Shown piece by piece: positions 27,332-37,768 of a DNA stretch of 64,000 bases. Both the position numbers and the translations under genes were made by a program. The stretch comes from Promethearchaeia archaeon (GTDB taxonomy: Archaea > Asgardarchaeota > Lokiarchaeia > Sigyniarchaeales > SOKP01), in the NCBI GenBank assembly GCA_029856045.1, contig JAHQWG010000039.1:1-64000 (forward strand), written 5' to 3'. Below the pieces are notes generated by a model, which was not told where the DNA came from, made no database searches, and was given only the letters and a program-made list of their open reading frames with translations. How positions within the stretch are numbered: the first letter of the stretch is position 1; the number at the start of each line of letters is the position of its first letter.

Positions 27332-29182
27332 ATGGAATATTTTGGATTTACTGGAAAACTTTTGAAGATAAATTTAACGGATAAATCAATATCTGAAGAA
27401 AAATTAAATCATAATTTTTCCCAAGAGTTTTTAGGTGGTGCTGGATATGCTTGTCGGTATTTATTTGAGTTAATTGATAAAGAAATAGATCCTTTATCTC
27501 CTCAAAATAAAATAATGATTATGACTGGACCGTTAAGTGGAACAGCAGCTCCCTCTTCCGGAAGGTTTGTAATCTGTTCAAAATCACCTTATACTAATTT
27601 ATGGAGTGAATCTAATTGTGGTGGGTTTTTTGGACCTGAATTAAAAAAGACTGGTTATGATGGGATAGTCATCACTGGAAAATCAGAACATCCGGTTTAT
27701 ATAAAAATATTTAAAGATAATGCCGAAATTTGTGATGCTTCACATATTTGGAGTAAAGGAATAATTGAATCTAATAAAATACTCAAAAAGGTATTTGATA
27801 ACTCAAAAGCAAGAGTTCTATGTATTGGGCAGGCAGGAGAAAATTTAGTTAAATATGCTATAGTAGCCGCTGAAGGTAGAGCAGCGGGACGAACAGGGTT
27901 GGGGGCGGTTTTTGGTTCTAAAAAATTAAAAGGGATAGCTGTTATGGGAAACAATTTAAAACCAAAAATAGCAAGACCTTCTGAATTTAAAGAAACTGTT
28001 AAAAAAATCAGTAAGTATATAACGAATTCTAATTTTACTAAAGCTTTTAGAGAATATGGCACAAGCATAGGAATAAGATCCGCTCATTCATTAGGAGATT
28101 TACCAATAAAATATTTCTCTAAGGGTGAATGGAGTGAAATAGATAAGATTTCAGGACAAAAACTTAAACAAGAATATTTAGTAAAAAATAGATCGTGTTG
28201 GAATTGCGTAGTAGGATGTGGAAGAATAGTAGCTATCAATAATAAAGATCACTCTCTGCCGGAACATGAGGGACCTGAATATGAAACGATTGCAGGATTT
28301 GGCTCAATGATTTTAAATGATAATTTACCTTCAATAATAAAAGCAAATTATATGTGTAATGATTATGGAATTGATACAATAAGTTCTAGTGGGACTATTG
28401 CATTACTTTATTACTTGTATAATCAAAAAAAGATTAAAAAAGAAGATATTGATAATTTAGATTTACAATGGGGTAATTCGGATTCTCTATTAAAACTAAT
28501 TGAAAAAATAGCATTTAGAGAGGGAATTGGAGATGTTCTTGCTGATGGTTCTAACGCTGTAGGAGAAAGATTTAATATATCTAGAGATGAAATAGCGACT
28601 GTGAATAATTTGGAAGTTCCATATCATGATATGCGGAATTGTTATGGAATGTCATTAACCTACGGATTTAGCCCAAGAGGTCCCTGCCATATGACAGGAG
28701 ATATCTATAAAATTGGAAAAAAAGGAAATGAAATAGATTTTTCATCGGTTGGTGTTAATAAAATTGATATGCACCAAAACAATAAAAAAATGGCTGAAGC
28801 ATGTGCAAGATTACAAGATTATCGCGCTTTCTATTCTAGTTTAATAATATGTAATTTTATAAATCCACCTCCTTCCTATTTCGTAGAATTATTAAATAGC
28901 TTGTTCGGAATTGACCTTGATTTAGAAAAAATTCAACTAATCGGTGAAAGAATCTTTACAATTAAAAGGCTTTTCAATATTAAAATGGGTTTAAATTCAA
29001 GAAATGATTATATTCCTAAAATTTTACGCACACCAGTTAAGGAAGGAGCTTCAATGGGTAAAGCGCCAGATTTTGATAAATTGAAAAATTATTATTATGA
29101 GGTTCGCAATTGGGATCCTCAAACAGGAATACCAAATAGTGAAAAAATAAAGGAATTGGGATTATTAGATTTAAGGATTTAA
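27332..29182 (+). CDS. Aldehyde:ferredoxin oxidoreductase family (tungsten), copy 1
   Basis: 616 residues, full length for the AOR family. It shows the pterin-binding N-terminal domain opening GFTGKLLKINLTDKSI, the signature AAEGRAAGRTGLGAVFGSKK, and the [4Fe-4S] cysteines CWNCVVGCG. The enzyme class oxidises aldehydes to acids with ferredoxin, or the reverse, using a tungstopterin cofactor. It stands alone after the ATPase cluster, separated by 215 bases of AT-rich sequence. A paralogue lies at 39097. Confidence 0.9.
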   Translation: MEYFGFTGKLLKINLTDKSISEEKLNHNFSQEFLGGAGYACRYLFELIDKEIDPLSPQNKIMIMTGPLSGTAAPSSGRFVICSKSPYTNLWSESNCGGFFGPELKKTGYDGIVITGKSEHPVYIKIFKDNAEICDASHIWSKGIIESNKILKKVFDNSKARVLCIGQAGENLVKYAIVAAEGRAAGRTGLGAVFGSKKLKGIAVMGNNLKPKIARPSEFKETVKKISKYITNSNFTKAFREYGTSIGIRSAHSLGDLPIKYFSKGEWSEIDKISGQKLKQEYLVKNRSCWNCVVGCGRIVAINNKDHSLPEHEGPEYETIAGFGSMILNDNLPSIIKANYMCNDYGIDTISSSGTIALLYYLYNQKKIKKEDIDNLDLQWGNSDSLLKLIEKIAFREGIGDVLADGSNAVGERFNISRDEIATVNNLEVPYHDMRNCYGMSLTYGFSPRGPCHMTGDIYKIGKKGNEIDFSSVGVNKIDMHQNNKKMAEACARLQDYRAFYSSLIICNFINPPPSYFVELLNSLFGIDLDLEKIQLIGERIFTIKRLFNIKMGLNSRNDYIPKILRTPVKEGASMGKAPDFDKLKNYYYEVRNWDPQTGIPNSEKIKELGLLDLRI

Positions 29183-29214
29183 ATAATTTAATTTAAATAA
29201 ATAATCCAAATGTT

Positions 29215-30885
29215 TTATTTCCTTTTTTTAACTTCTTTTTCTCTAAGAACTCGTCTTAAAATTTTTCCAATAGCGCTTTTTGGTAAAGACCGAACGAATT
29301 TCACTTTTCTAGGATATTTATAGGCTGCCATATTTTCTTTAGTCCAGTCGATAATCTCTTGTTCGGTGATTTTACCTTTGTATTCATTTTTAAGAGTGAT
29401 ATGTGCCATTATATCTTCACCTTTGATAGGGTCTTTTACGCCTATTACAGCACATTCTTGAATTGCTGGATGTTCATATAAAATCTCCTCAATTTCTCTT
29501 GGATATACAGAGTGTCCTTTGTATTTTATTAAATCTTTTACTCTATCAATTAGGAAAATGTATCCCTCTTCATCGAGTCTTGCAAAATCACCAGTTCTAA
29601 GCCATTTATAACCGCCCGCTTCAAAAAAAACTTTTTTATTTTCTTCAGGTCTATTATGATAACCAATCATAACTTGAGGGCCTGATACAACTAATTCTCC
29701 GTCATCTCCAATCGGTAAAAATTCTAACTTCTCATTAATAATCCCCACCAAAGTGCTGGCAACTGCATGACCGCAGCTACCTAATTTTTTCTTTGCCCAA
29801 GGAGGAGAAGTAGTCACATCTGGACTCGTTTCACTAAGTCCATATCCTTCACCTATGGCGAATCCAGTTCTTCTTTCCCATTCTTTGGCAATCTCAATTG
29901 GTAATGGTGCTGCACCCACATTAACATATTTCAAGCAAGAGAAATCTACATTTTCACCTAGAGGTGAATTTAAAAGATTTATAAACATAGTTGGCACACC
30001 GAGCATCGTATTTGGTTTATATTTCTTCATTATTTCAAAGATTTGACCGAGATCAAATGTTGGTAAGATGATTCCTTTTGCTCCAATTAAAGGATTAACT
30101 GCTAATTCACAGGTTTGTCCGTAGATATGATACCAAGGGAGCACAGAAATTGATTGAATATCTTCCTTAAGATATTTCTCTTTCATATAATCAGAGATTT
30201 GCTTGATTTGCAAAATATTTGCTATGATATTATAATGAGATAAACAAGCACCTTTAGGTAATCCAGTTGTGCCTCCAGTATATTGAATTACAGCGATGTC
30301 TTCCTTGGGATTAATCTTAATTTCAAAAGATTGAATGGGTTCGGGATTTTGATCCATTAAAGTATTAAAATGAACAATTTTATTAGTTTCTGGTTCTTTT
30401 GGAGTTTGACCTTCAATATTGATGAGAATTACTTTTTCTAGCGGTAGCTCATCTTTAACTTTATTATATTGTTGGAAAAATCTGTCAAGTATAATCAAAA
30501 TTTTAGCTCCAGAATCTTTTATTTGATAGGACATTTCTCTCGCAACAAATAATGGACTGATAGCTGTCAAGGTTGCTCCAATTGATAATATGGAAAAATA
30601 GCTAATGCTGAAATGCGGGCAATTTGGTAACCATAAAGCTACAATATCTCCTTTTTTAACTCCTAATTTTAACAGTGCACCAGCAAATCTTCTTGTTAAG
30701 CTATCGAGCTCTATAAAGGTATATTCCTTTCCATAGAAATCCATTGAAATTCTATCACCATATTCTAACCCTTTTTGAAATATATCACCCAAGGATAAAT
30801 CTTCAGGTATATCAATCTCTAAGGTGATTCCAGCCGGTAAATAATCCTTCCAATATCGGTTTTTAATATAATCTGGGAGATCCAT
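29215..30885 (-). CDS. AMP-forming long-chain acyl-CoA synthetase
   Basis: 556 residues of the adenylate-forming superfamily: the P-loop-like YTGGTTGLPKGACLSH, the motif GEGYGLSETSP, the hinge WLRTGDFARLDEEGYIFLIDR followed by KDLIKYKGHSVYPREIEE, and the C-terminal catalytic Lys in PKSAIGKILRR. It activates a fatty or other carboxylic acid to acyl-CoA using ATP. Substrate chain length cannot be read from the sequence. It could feed the acyl-CoA oxidation genes at 59-64 kb. It is convergent with the first AOR. Confidence 0.9.
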   Translation of the reverse strand: MDLPDYIKNRYWKDYLPAGITLEIDIPEDLSLGDIFQKGLEYGDRISMDFYGKEYTFIELDSLTRRFAGALLKLGVKKGDIVALWLPNCPHFSISYFSILSIGATLTAISPLFVAREMSYQIKDSGAKILIILDRFFQQYNKVKDELPLEKVILINIEGQTPKEPETNKIVHFNTLMDQNPEPIQSFEIKINPKEDIAVIQYTGGTTGLPKGACLSHYNIIANILQIKQISDYMKEKYLKEDIQSISVLPWYHIYGQTCELAVNPLIGAKGIILPTFDLGQIFEIMKKYKPNTMLGVPTMFINLLNSPLGENVDFSCLKYVNVGAAPLPIEIAKEWERRTGFAIGEGYGLSETSPDVTTSPPWAKKKLGSCGHAVASTLVGIINEKLEFLPIGDDGELVVSGPQVMIGYHNRPEENKKVFFEAGGYKWLRTGDFARLDEEGYIFLIDRVKDLIKYKGHSVYPREIEEILYEHPAIQECAVIGVKDPIKGEDIMAHITLKNEYKGKITEQEIIDWTKENMAAYKYPRKVKFVRSLPKSAIGKILRRVLREKEVKKRK

Positions 30886-31076
30886 TAATATTCACTTATG
30901 ATCATGCCTTTTAGATTTTGAAATATTATATAATTGCTGTTATTGACTTTAGATAAAGTTTTAATAATATTAGGTGACTACTTTTGTATATTTATACTTA
31001 ATTGAAATTTATAATAACCACATTAAATATTGGAAAAAAAAGAAAATAAAATTGAAGGATTCAGAAATTTAAAAGA

Positions 31077-31304
31077 TTAAAAGATGCTTCCAAAAAAACT
31101 ATTTATATCAAATAGAAACTCATATTGTTTATTGCACTCAACGCAAACATACTGTAATTCATCATAGTATCGATCTTCATTATTCAATAATGATTGGTGA
31201 ATGAATTTTAATTGTCCTCCACATTCGCACTTATGTTTCCTTGTAATTTCATACTCCTCGGCAACTGAAGATACTTTTAATGCATTTGAAAAATCTCGAA
31301 CCAT
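31077..31304 (-). CDS. Small zinc-ribbon protein
   Basis: 75 residues. Two Cys pairs, CECGG and CVECN, separated by about 25 residues, suggest a zinc-ribbon. The intervening QSLLNNEDRYYDELQYV forms likely strands. No family is recognised. It lies 38 bases upstream of, and on the same strand as, the class III aminotransferase end, but there is no clear functional tie. Confidence 0.55.
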   Translation of the reverse strand: MVRDFSNALKVSSVAEEYEITRKHKCECGGQLKFIHQSLLNNEDRYYDELQYVCVECNKQYEFLFDINSFFGSIF

Positions 31305-31342
31305 CCCTTAAGTTAAACCTCTTTTAACAATCATTCATTAAT

Positions 31343-32803
31343 TTATTCTTTTTTTACATTATTTAAGGAAGTTTTTAAGACACTCTCGAATTTTTCACAT
31401 GCAAAATCGGCGTCTTCTTCAGTAATATTCAATGGAGGTTTAATCTTTATAACATTTCGCATTAACATTTGTCCAGTACCAGAAAAGATTGGCATACTTG
31501 GTCCTAAAAAGATTTGTTGTTTGGGTCCTTCTAAAACCATTTCTTCTAATAACTCCGTAAAAGGTTCTCTGGATTTTTGATCCTTGACTAATTCAATTCC
31601 AATGAATAAGCCAGGACCGCGAATATCACCTATAACTTCATATTTTTCTTGAAGTTCAAGTAATCTTTTTGTAATTTGCTTTCCTCTGGCTTCACAATTC
31701 TCCCCTATCTTTTCTTTCTCGAGAACTTTAATAGCAGCAAGTGACGCTGCTAAACTTATGGGTGTGGAGCTAAAAGTAGTATGTTCTTCCGTTGGAGTGT
31801 AACGTTTCTTAATTTTTGGCGATGCAATCATCGCTCCTAGAGGGAAACCGCCTCCAATTGCTTTAGTAAATGCCATCATATCTGGAGATACATCAATTCC
31901 TAGTTCTTTTTCATACTTTTCGGTCAATGTAAAATATTTTCCAGTCCTCCAAACACCCGTTTGACACTCATCATAAATTCTAAATATTTTTTCTCGTTCG
32001 CAAACATCTTTTAATTTTTTGAGAAAATTAGGAGGGAAGGCAATATGGCCTCCTGCTGCTTGCCATGGCTCTAGTATAACTCCTGCGAGTTTTTTGGGGG
32101 CCATTCCCATTAAATATTTCTCGACCAAATCAAAGCATTCTAAATTACATTGAGGATCCCTTTTACCATAGAGTCCATTTTTATATTTCCATAAACATCG
32201 ATAACAATAAGGGTGAGGAACTCTGGTGAAATGGTCAGTTCCAAAGGCCGAAAATCGTGTGACCGCATGAAATGGTTGTGATACACCAAATGTTGCTAAT
32301 GAGGTGCCGTGATATCCGTGGAAAAATGTTAAGAAATGATCTGCGCCCCTCCCTGCAATGATCGCTAATTTTATGGCAGCTTCAATAGCTAAACCTCCAC
32401 CTTGGTTATTTACAACAACTCTTCCATCTTTCAGCTTTCCTGGAGCTAGTTCAGCCAATTTATTACAAAATTTAGCGCGAGCAGGAGTTAAACATCCTGA
32501 TCTTACGTGAGTTAATCTTTTCATCTGTTCATATACAGCATAATTAACATCCGGATGTGCAAATCCTAAGGCAAGAGTCCAATTCATTGATGTACAATCA
32601 AATATTTCCTCTCTTTCACCAGTTTTATTATCTTTTACAATAACCCAGGGTGAACCGGGCTCTTTCGCTTCGATTATCGTTTTAGGCTCAACAAAATTAT
32701 TTAGCGAATGTTTATCAAAATTCTCTATTTCTTCTAAGGAAATATCAGATGAGATTCCTTCTAATTCTTCCTTATCAATATATTTTGGATTAATATCTAC
32801 CAT
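31343..32803 (-). CDS. Class III (PLP) aminotransferase, 4-aminobutyrate aminotransferase-like
   Basis: 486 residues. The PLP site reads MAFTKAIGGGFPLGAMIAS with the Schiff-base Lys, preceded by RIYDECQTGVWRTG with the conserved Asp. A cysteine-containing segment, PHPYCYRCLWK to CNLECFD, is seen in the subgroup of omega-aminotransferases acting on 4-aminobutyrate and related amines. The reaction moves an amino group from an omega-amino acid to a keto acid. Divergent from the sugar kinase gene. Confidence 0.88.
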   Translation of the reverse strand: MVDINPKYIDKEELEGISSDISLEEIENFDKHSLNNFVEPKTIIEAKEPGSPWVIVKDNKTGEREEIFDCTSMNWTLALGFAHPDVNYAVYEQMKRLTHVRSGCLTPARAKFCNKLAELAPGKLKDGRVVVNNQGGGLAIEAAIKLAIIAGRGADHFLTFFHGYHGTSLATFGVSQPFHAVTRFSAFGTDHFTRVPHPYCYRCLWKYKNGLYGKRDPQCNLECFDLVEKYLMGMAPKKLAGVILEPWQAAGGHIAFPPNFLKKLKDVCEREKIFRIYDECQTGVWRTGKYFTLTEKYEKELGIDVSPDMMAFTKAIGGGFPLGAMIASPKIKKRYTPTEEHTTFSSTPISLAASLAAIKVLEKEKIGENCEARGKQITKRLLELQEKYEVIGDIRGPGLFIGIELVKDQKSREPFTELLEEMVLEGPKQQIFLGPSMPIFSGTGQMLMRNVIKIKPPLNITEEDADFACEKFESVLKTSLNNVKKE

Positions 32804-32926
32804 TTTTATACATTCTCAATATATTTTTAATAAAAATAATATCCTATATTTTATCTAAAATGATATCATTTAAGAATTATAATATTAAGCTACTTTAATG
32901 GAGTAAAACAAATATTATAATCTAAG

Positions 32927-34561
32927 ATGATAACAAAAGATTACTTCTTAGGATTGGATTGTTCAACTCAAAGTCTCACGGGAATCATTATTGATTTTAA
33001 AAGTAAAAAACCCGTTATTTCAAGATCACTCCCTTTTAGTGAATATTTTCCTCATTATGATACAGACCATGGGATTATAAAATTTGAGGATGAAAAGGTT
33101 GTTCATTCATATCCACTTATGTGGGTCGAAGCTTTGGACTTGATTTTTTCTAAATTTAGAGAAGCAGCAATTGATTTGAGTCTGATAAAAGCAATTTCAG
33201 GAAGCGGACAACAACATGGTACCGTATATTTAAATGAAAAATTTTTTAAAGCGCTTAAAAATCTTGATTCCAGCAAGAGTCTAAAAGAACAACTCGAGAA
33301 TGTATTTTCTAGGGAGACTGCACCTATTTGGATGGATTCCAGCACTAATAAACAATGTGAAGAGATTAGAGAAACACTTGGGGGAAAGAAAGAGATTATT
33401 AAATTTACTGGCTCAGATACATTTGAACGTTTCTCTGGACCGCAGATAAGAAAATTTTATCAGGAAAATCCAGAAGCTTATAAAAGGACAAAAGTGATTC
33501 ATCTTGTAAGTTCATTTATGGCTTCAGTTTTATTAGGCGATAATGCTCCAATTGATCATGGAGATGGAGCAGGAATGAATTTAATGGACATTAAAACGAA
33601 AAATTGGAGTGATAAAGCATTAAAAGCAACAGCCCCTAATTTAAAAGATAAGCTTCCAGATTTAATTGAGTCTTATCATATTATAGGAACGATCTCTCCC
33701 TATTTTGTCAAAAAATATGGCTTTAATTCTAAGACCATTCTTTTACCTTGGTCTGGCGATAATCCAAATAGTCTTATTGGTGTTGGATTAATCGAGAAGG
33801 GAAAGGCAGCAATTAGTTTAGGTACAAGCGATACGTATTTTGGTTTTATGGAAAAATTACATATAGATCCTCATGGAGAAAGCCATGTATTTGGTTCTCC
33901 AACAGGTCATTATATGAGCTTAATCTGCTTTAAAAATGGCGCTATTGCCAGAGAAAAGATTAAAAATAAATTTAATTTGAGTTGGGATGAATTTTCTAAA
34001 ATATTAGAAAAAATACCTCCAGGAAATAATGGAAATATAATGTTACCATATTTTCTTCCTGAAATTGTCCCGCATATATTAAATCCCAAAGTATATAGGT
34101 TTGGTTTTGATGAGAATAATAAGGATGCAAATGTTCGGGCTATTATCGAATCACAGATATTATCAATGAAACACCATTCTGAATGGATTGGAGAAAAGCC
34201 AGACATTATTTATGCTACTGGAGGAGCTTCAAAAGATATTGCAATACTTCAAATTATTGCGGATGTTAATGATGTTGATGTCGTTCAATTTGAAATCAGT
34301 GATTCCGCTGCATTAGGAGCAGCATTAAGGAGTGCTAAAACTTATTACGATAAAAATGGAGTTAAAAAATCGTGGTCAGATATTGTAAAAGATTTTACTT
34401 CATTGAGAGGAACTGTTATATCTCCTCGAAAAAAATATCGAAAATTGTATGATGATATGGTTCTTTTATATAAGGAATATGAAGATTTTGTGCTGCGTGG
34501 TGGAATAAATCCAGAAAAACATCGCCAAAAATTTAAGGAAATATATTTTAAAAAGAATTAA
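32927..34561 (+). CDS. FGGY-family carbohydrate kinase, xylulokinase-like
   Basis: 544 residues. The N-terminal FLGLDCSTQSLTG is the ATPase phosphate motif of FGGY kinases; AISGSGQQHGTVYLN is the matching substrate-side block; GKAAISLGTSDTYFG and IYATGGASKDIAILQIIAD are the later phosphate and adenosine motifs. It is longer than bacterial XylB and may act on a different ketose. It ends 44 bases from the tail of the convergent GH106-type gene, and a rhamnose- or pentose-phosphorylating role would fit that neighbour. Confidence 0.85.
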   Translation: MITKDYFLGLDCSTQSLTGIIIDFKSKKPVISRSLPFSEYFPHYDTDHGIIKFEDEKVVHSYPLMWVEALDLIFSKFREAAIDLSLIKAISGSGQQHGTVYLNEKFFKALKNLDSSKSLKEQLENVFSRETAPIWMDSSTNKQCEEIRETLGGKKEIIKFTGSDTFERFSGPQIRKFYQENPEAYKRTKVIHLVSSFMASVLLGDNAPIDHGDGAGMNLMDIKTKNWSDKALKATAPNLKDKLPDLIESYHIIGTISPYFVKKYGFNSKTILLPWSGDNPNSLIGVGLIEKGKAAISLGTSDTYFGFMEKLHIDPHGESHVFGSPTGHYMSLICFKNGAIAREKIKNKFNLSWDEFSKILEKIPPGNNGNIMLPYFLPEIVPHILNPKVYRFGFDENNKDANVRAIIESQILSMKHHSEWIGEKPDIIYATGGASKDIAILQIIADVNDVDVVQFEISDSAALGAALRSAKTYYDKNGVKKSWSDIVKDFTSLRGTVISPRKKYRKLYDDMVLLYKEYEDFVLRGGINPEKHRQKFKEIYFKKN

Positions 34562-34604
34562 AAAAACTTAAAGGTTTAGCCCATGTGTTTTTTATCCTAA
34601 AATT

Positions 34605-37600
34605 CTATATAATTTCAACCATTTTAACTGGTTTTATTATAACTGGGCCAATTAAGCCCGAAGGCATAAATTCCTTTTTCCTTTTATGATTTTTCCAATT
34701 TTTCCCTCCTTTTTTACCATACCCAATCAATCGATTACGCAATGTTGGAGTTATTATAATTTCAATAATATTTTCTCCAGTTTTAACATAATCGCTAATA
34801 TCTACTTCATATGGATAAACCAATAATGGTTGAGTATCAATATTGTTAATTTTTACAACTGCAACGTCGTGAACTCGACCGAGATTTAAAATTAATTTTA
34901 AGTCTTCTTGGATGTATTTTTCATCTAATGAGAATTTTGATGTATAAACACCTTTACTTGAGCAATATTTTAATTCCATTATATTACACCAATCTTTTAA
35001 TTCCTCAAAATAAATTTGAATAGGTGTGAAATTACCCAAATGATCTCGTAGCTGAGTTTTAAAATCCCATTTTTTAAGTGGAATAGGAGGAGGTATTTCA
35101 TTTTGGATTTTTATAACTTTCTCAGAATCATTGCTTAATTTTACTAAAAATTTACCAGTAGTTTCAATTAATCCAAAAATTTTATTATTAATTCTTTTAG
35201 TTTTGATTGGACTCTCGACAACATGAAACTCTTCTTTACTTTTCCTAAATTCTATGATATAAGAATCATAAGCATCAAAATGTAAATGCATTTTAATATG
35301 ACCATTTTCCTGTTTATACTGGACTGCTTGACTAATTTCTCCTGTCCATGGATTTAATATAAAAGGAATTTTGTCAAAATGAGAAAATATCATTGAGATA
35401 TTTATCGGTTGATTGGTTGAATGACGAAGGAAATAACAGTCAGAATTTTCTGTAGCCTTATGAATGTAATAAATTGAAGGTTGTTGTCCCTCATATAAAA
35501 TTCCAGGTTTAATTTCTAAATATTCTATAATATATTGAGATATATTTATAGAACTCTCAACGTAATAAGATTTCTTCTTTTCAATTAAATTCTTAATAAT
35601 GCCTTCTATCTCTTTATCATTTACTTCAAAATCTAAATATCCGGGTTGTTTTTTAGGTAAAATATTGATGAATATAATTGGGATTCCTGATGCAGCAATA
35701 TCATTTAGTTTACTTGCTAAATCAAGTGAAATAGCATCAACACTCGGTAGTATTAATACCTCAAATTTAGCTCCCCCTATTAAAATTTTATTTTCCTTAA
35801 CTTTACTATTTAATATACTTTCTTCATTGACGTGTGTATAATAAAAACCATTTGCAGTTAGGTTATCTGCTAAATTTATTAGAGATAAAGTCCACTTGTC
35901 ATTGCTGTCTAAATTTTTCTTATTTTTTAAATAGGCGTTAGTCTGACCTTTTGCTAAAGGAGCATCATTTTCATCCAAATACCCACCGACCAATTCTTCT
36001 TTTTTTAATATGGAATCACAATAATTAAATACTGGATAAAAGATTGCAACATTAGATACAGTTTTCCCGTGTTGTAATACATATTGGCATCTAGTTATAT
36101 ATTTATTCATTAGAGGAAAATACTCAGAAAATGGATTCATTCGACTAAAATTTGATGAAAAATTCATTAAATTTGGTAAATAAGGTGTAGAAAATCCACA
36201 ATAACCAGGGTATGGAAACAATGGATTCTGATAAGGGAAACCATGATATATCATCTGATTAATTCCTGAAATAAATAATCTATCTGCAGCAACTTTCCAC
36301 TTAAGTGGGGTTGTCATGTAATCTCTCTGATTCCATACAATGGATTCAGCCGTGACAATGGGTTTCTCATATATTAAACCTGCAGAACCAGCTAATTTCA
36401 AAAAATCAATAATTCCTCCAGCATAAAGTTGTTCGGTTTCGGGTATATGAGCAATTCCAAAACATTTTAAAGTATCTGTTCTAATACCATAAGCTTGAAT
36501 TCGATTTTTTAATTTATACTTATTGGCCCAATCTGTCATTGTTTGAACAAACTCTTCACAAAATAAGTCTGAAATTGTTTTTTCAAAATCATATCTAATT
36601 TTATCTCCGCTATCATCTTTAAAATCAAAACAAGGAGTTTCGCCACCAATAAATGCTTGGAGATATTTATTATCTCTATTTGGAACAAAACATACCGGAA
36701 GAAAGGGTGTTAAATCATATCCTCGTCGCTTTTTAAATTGTTCTAAAAAATTATCTGTCCATAACCAATCAGAACTTAATTCCAAACTATCTGTGAAAAA
36801 TGCCCTTAAAGTATTCCCATAATAATTCCCAAAATATTTCTTTCCTTCCCCTAGATGTACATCTAAATGCTTTCTAATAGAATTAGATGAGAGATGATCT
36901 ATAACCAAACTAACTTTTTCAGGAGAAGATCTGCAATCAAATAATGGTATTGATCCTGAAGGACCCTTGTAGAAAGCAAATATCTGCCAATCGCCTTCAG
37001 GTACTTGCCAATCTAAAATATTATTATATTCTACCTTATCAGTTAATATTATAATTGATTCTTTATCAAGATAAGCGGTCTCAATTTCTTTATATTTGAT
37101 TTCACCTGGTTTTCCTATCGGTTTAGCTGCTACAACAGCTTCTACTCTCATATCTTCCTTGAAAAATTCCCTCTGACCTAGCCCTACATTTGGTGGTTTT
37201 TGAAATTGTGGTAATTCACCTACATAGCGTATCGGGCCTTTTATAATTTTTTGCCCGATTAATAAAACTTTCATAGAATCATCTTTAGTAATGTGAGTAC
37301 CTCCAGCAGGCCAAGAAGAACCAATAGTGATGTCTATTATCATATCTCGTTTTGATGCTTCTTCCAAGACAACCTTAATCATTTCATAGTAATAGGGTTG
37401 CATAAACCTATGAGAACGAGCAACTCTTTTCATATCTTTTTTTTCCAATCCCATTGGAGAACCTATCATAAAAACTTGAATTTCGGCTCCTAAAAAACCC
37501 GCCTCATCCAATTCTTGGACTTCTTTTACCAATTCTTCTTGTTCTACATCTAATCCCGTCCACCACCAGCGCACTGTTGGACCAAAAGATTTAGGAGGTT

Positions 37601-37658
37601 GTATAAATTCATCCCAATCAATATCTTTTAGATTAAGCATCTTTTTTCGATATTTCAA
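34605..37658 (-). CDS. Glycoside hydrolase, GH106 alpha-L-rhamnosidase-like
   Basis: 1017 residues. The opening block FGPTVRWWWTGLDVEQEELVK and then EVQELDEAGFLGAEIQVF match the beginning of GH106-type rhamnosidases, followed by a TIM barrel segment IDITIGSSWPAGGTHITKDD and a later beta-rich region with a galactose-binding-like domain (INNIDTQPLLVYPYEVDISDYV). No signal peptide is visible, so it is probably intracellular and acts on imported oligosaccharides. ATG 37640 is an alternative start. Identification is from motif recall and the exact glycosidic bond is uncertain. Confidence 0.7.
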   Translation of the reverse strand: MKYRKKMLNLKDIDWDEFIQPPKSFGPTVRWWWTGLDVEQEELVKEVQELDEAGFLGAEIQVFMIGSPMGLEKKDMKRVARSHRFMQPYYYEMIKVVLEEASKRDMIIDITIGSSWPAGGTHITKDDSMKVLLIGQKIIKGPIRYVGELPQFQKPPNVGLGQREFFKEDMRVEAVVAAKPIGKPGEIKYKEIETAYLDKESIIILTDKVEYNNILDWQVPEGDWQIFAFYKGPSGSIPLFDCRSSPEKVSLVIDHLSSNSIRKHLDVHLGEGKKYFGNYYGNTLRAFFTDSLELSSDWLWTDNFLEQFKKRRGYDLTPFLPVCFVPNRDNKYLQAFIGGETPCFDFKDDSGDKIRYDFEKTISDLFCEEFVQTMTDWANKYKLKNRIQAYGIRTDTLKCFGIAHIPETEQLYAGGIIDFLKLAGSAGLIYEKPIVTAESIVWNQRDYMTTPLKWKVAADRLFISGINQMIYHGFPYQNPLFPYPGYCGFSTPYLPNLMNFSSNFSRMNPFSEYFPLMNKYITRCQYVLQHGKTVSNVAIFYPVFNYCDSILKKEELVGGYLDENDAPLAKGQTNAYLKNKKNLDSNDKWTLSLINLADNLTANGFYYTHVNEESILNSKVKENKILIGGAKFEVLILPSVDAISLDLASKLNDIAASGIPIIFINILPKKQPGYLDFEVNDKEIEGIIKNLIEKKKSYYVESSINISQYIIEYLEIKPGILYEGQQPSIYYIHKATENSDCYFLRHSTNQPINISMIFSHFDKIPFILNPWTGEISQAVQYKQENGHIKMHLHFDAYDSYIIEFRKSKEEFHVVESPIKTKRINNKIFGLIETTGKFLVKLSNDSEKVIKIQNEIPPPIPLKKWDFKTQLRDHLGNFTPIQIYFEELKDWCNIMELKYCSSKGVYTSKFSLDEKYIQEDLKLILNLGRVHDVAVVKINNIDTQPLLVYPYEVDISDYVKTGENIIEIIITPTLRNRLIGYGKKGGKNWKNHKRKKEFMPSGLIGPVIIKPVKMVEII

Positions 37659-37768
37659 TTTTTCAAGATTAATTAAATTTTTATAATTGAAAAGAGTAAT
37701 TCTTTACCAATCAATTCAATTATCAGATAAATAAAAACTTATAAACTTCAAAGTTTAAATTCATAATT

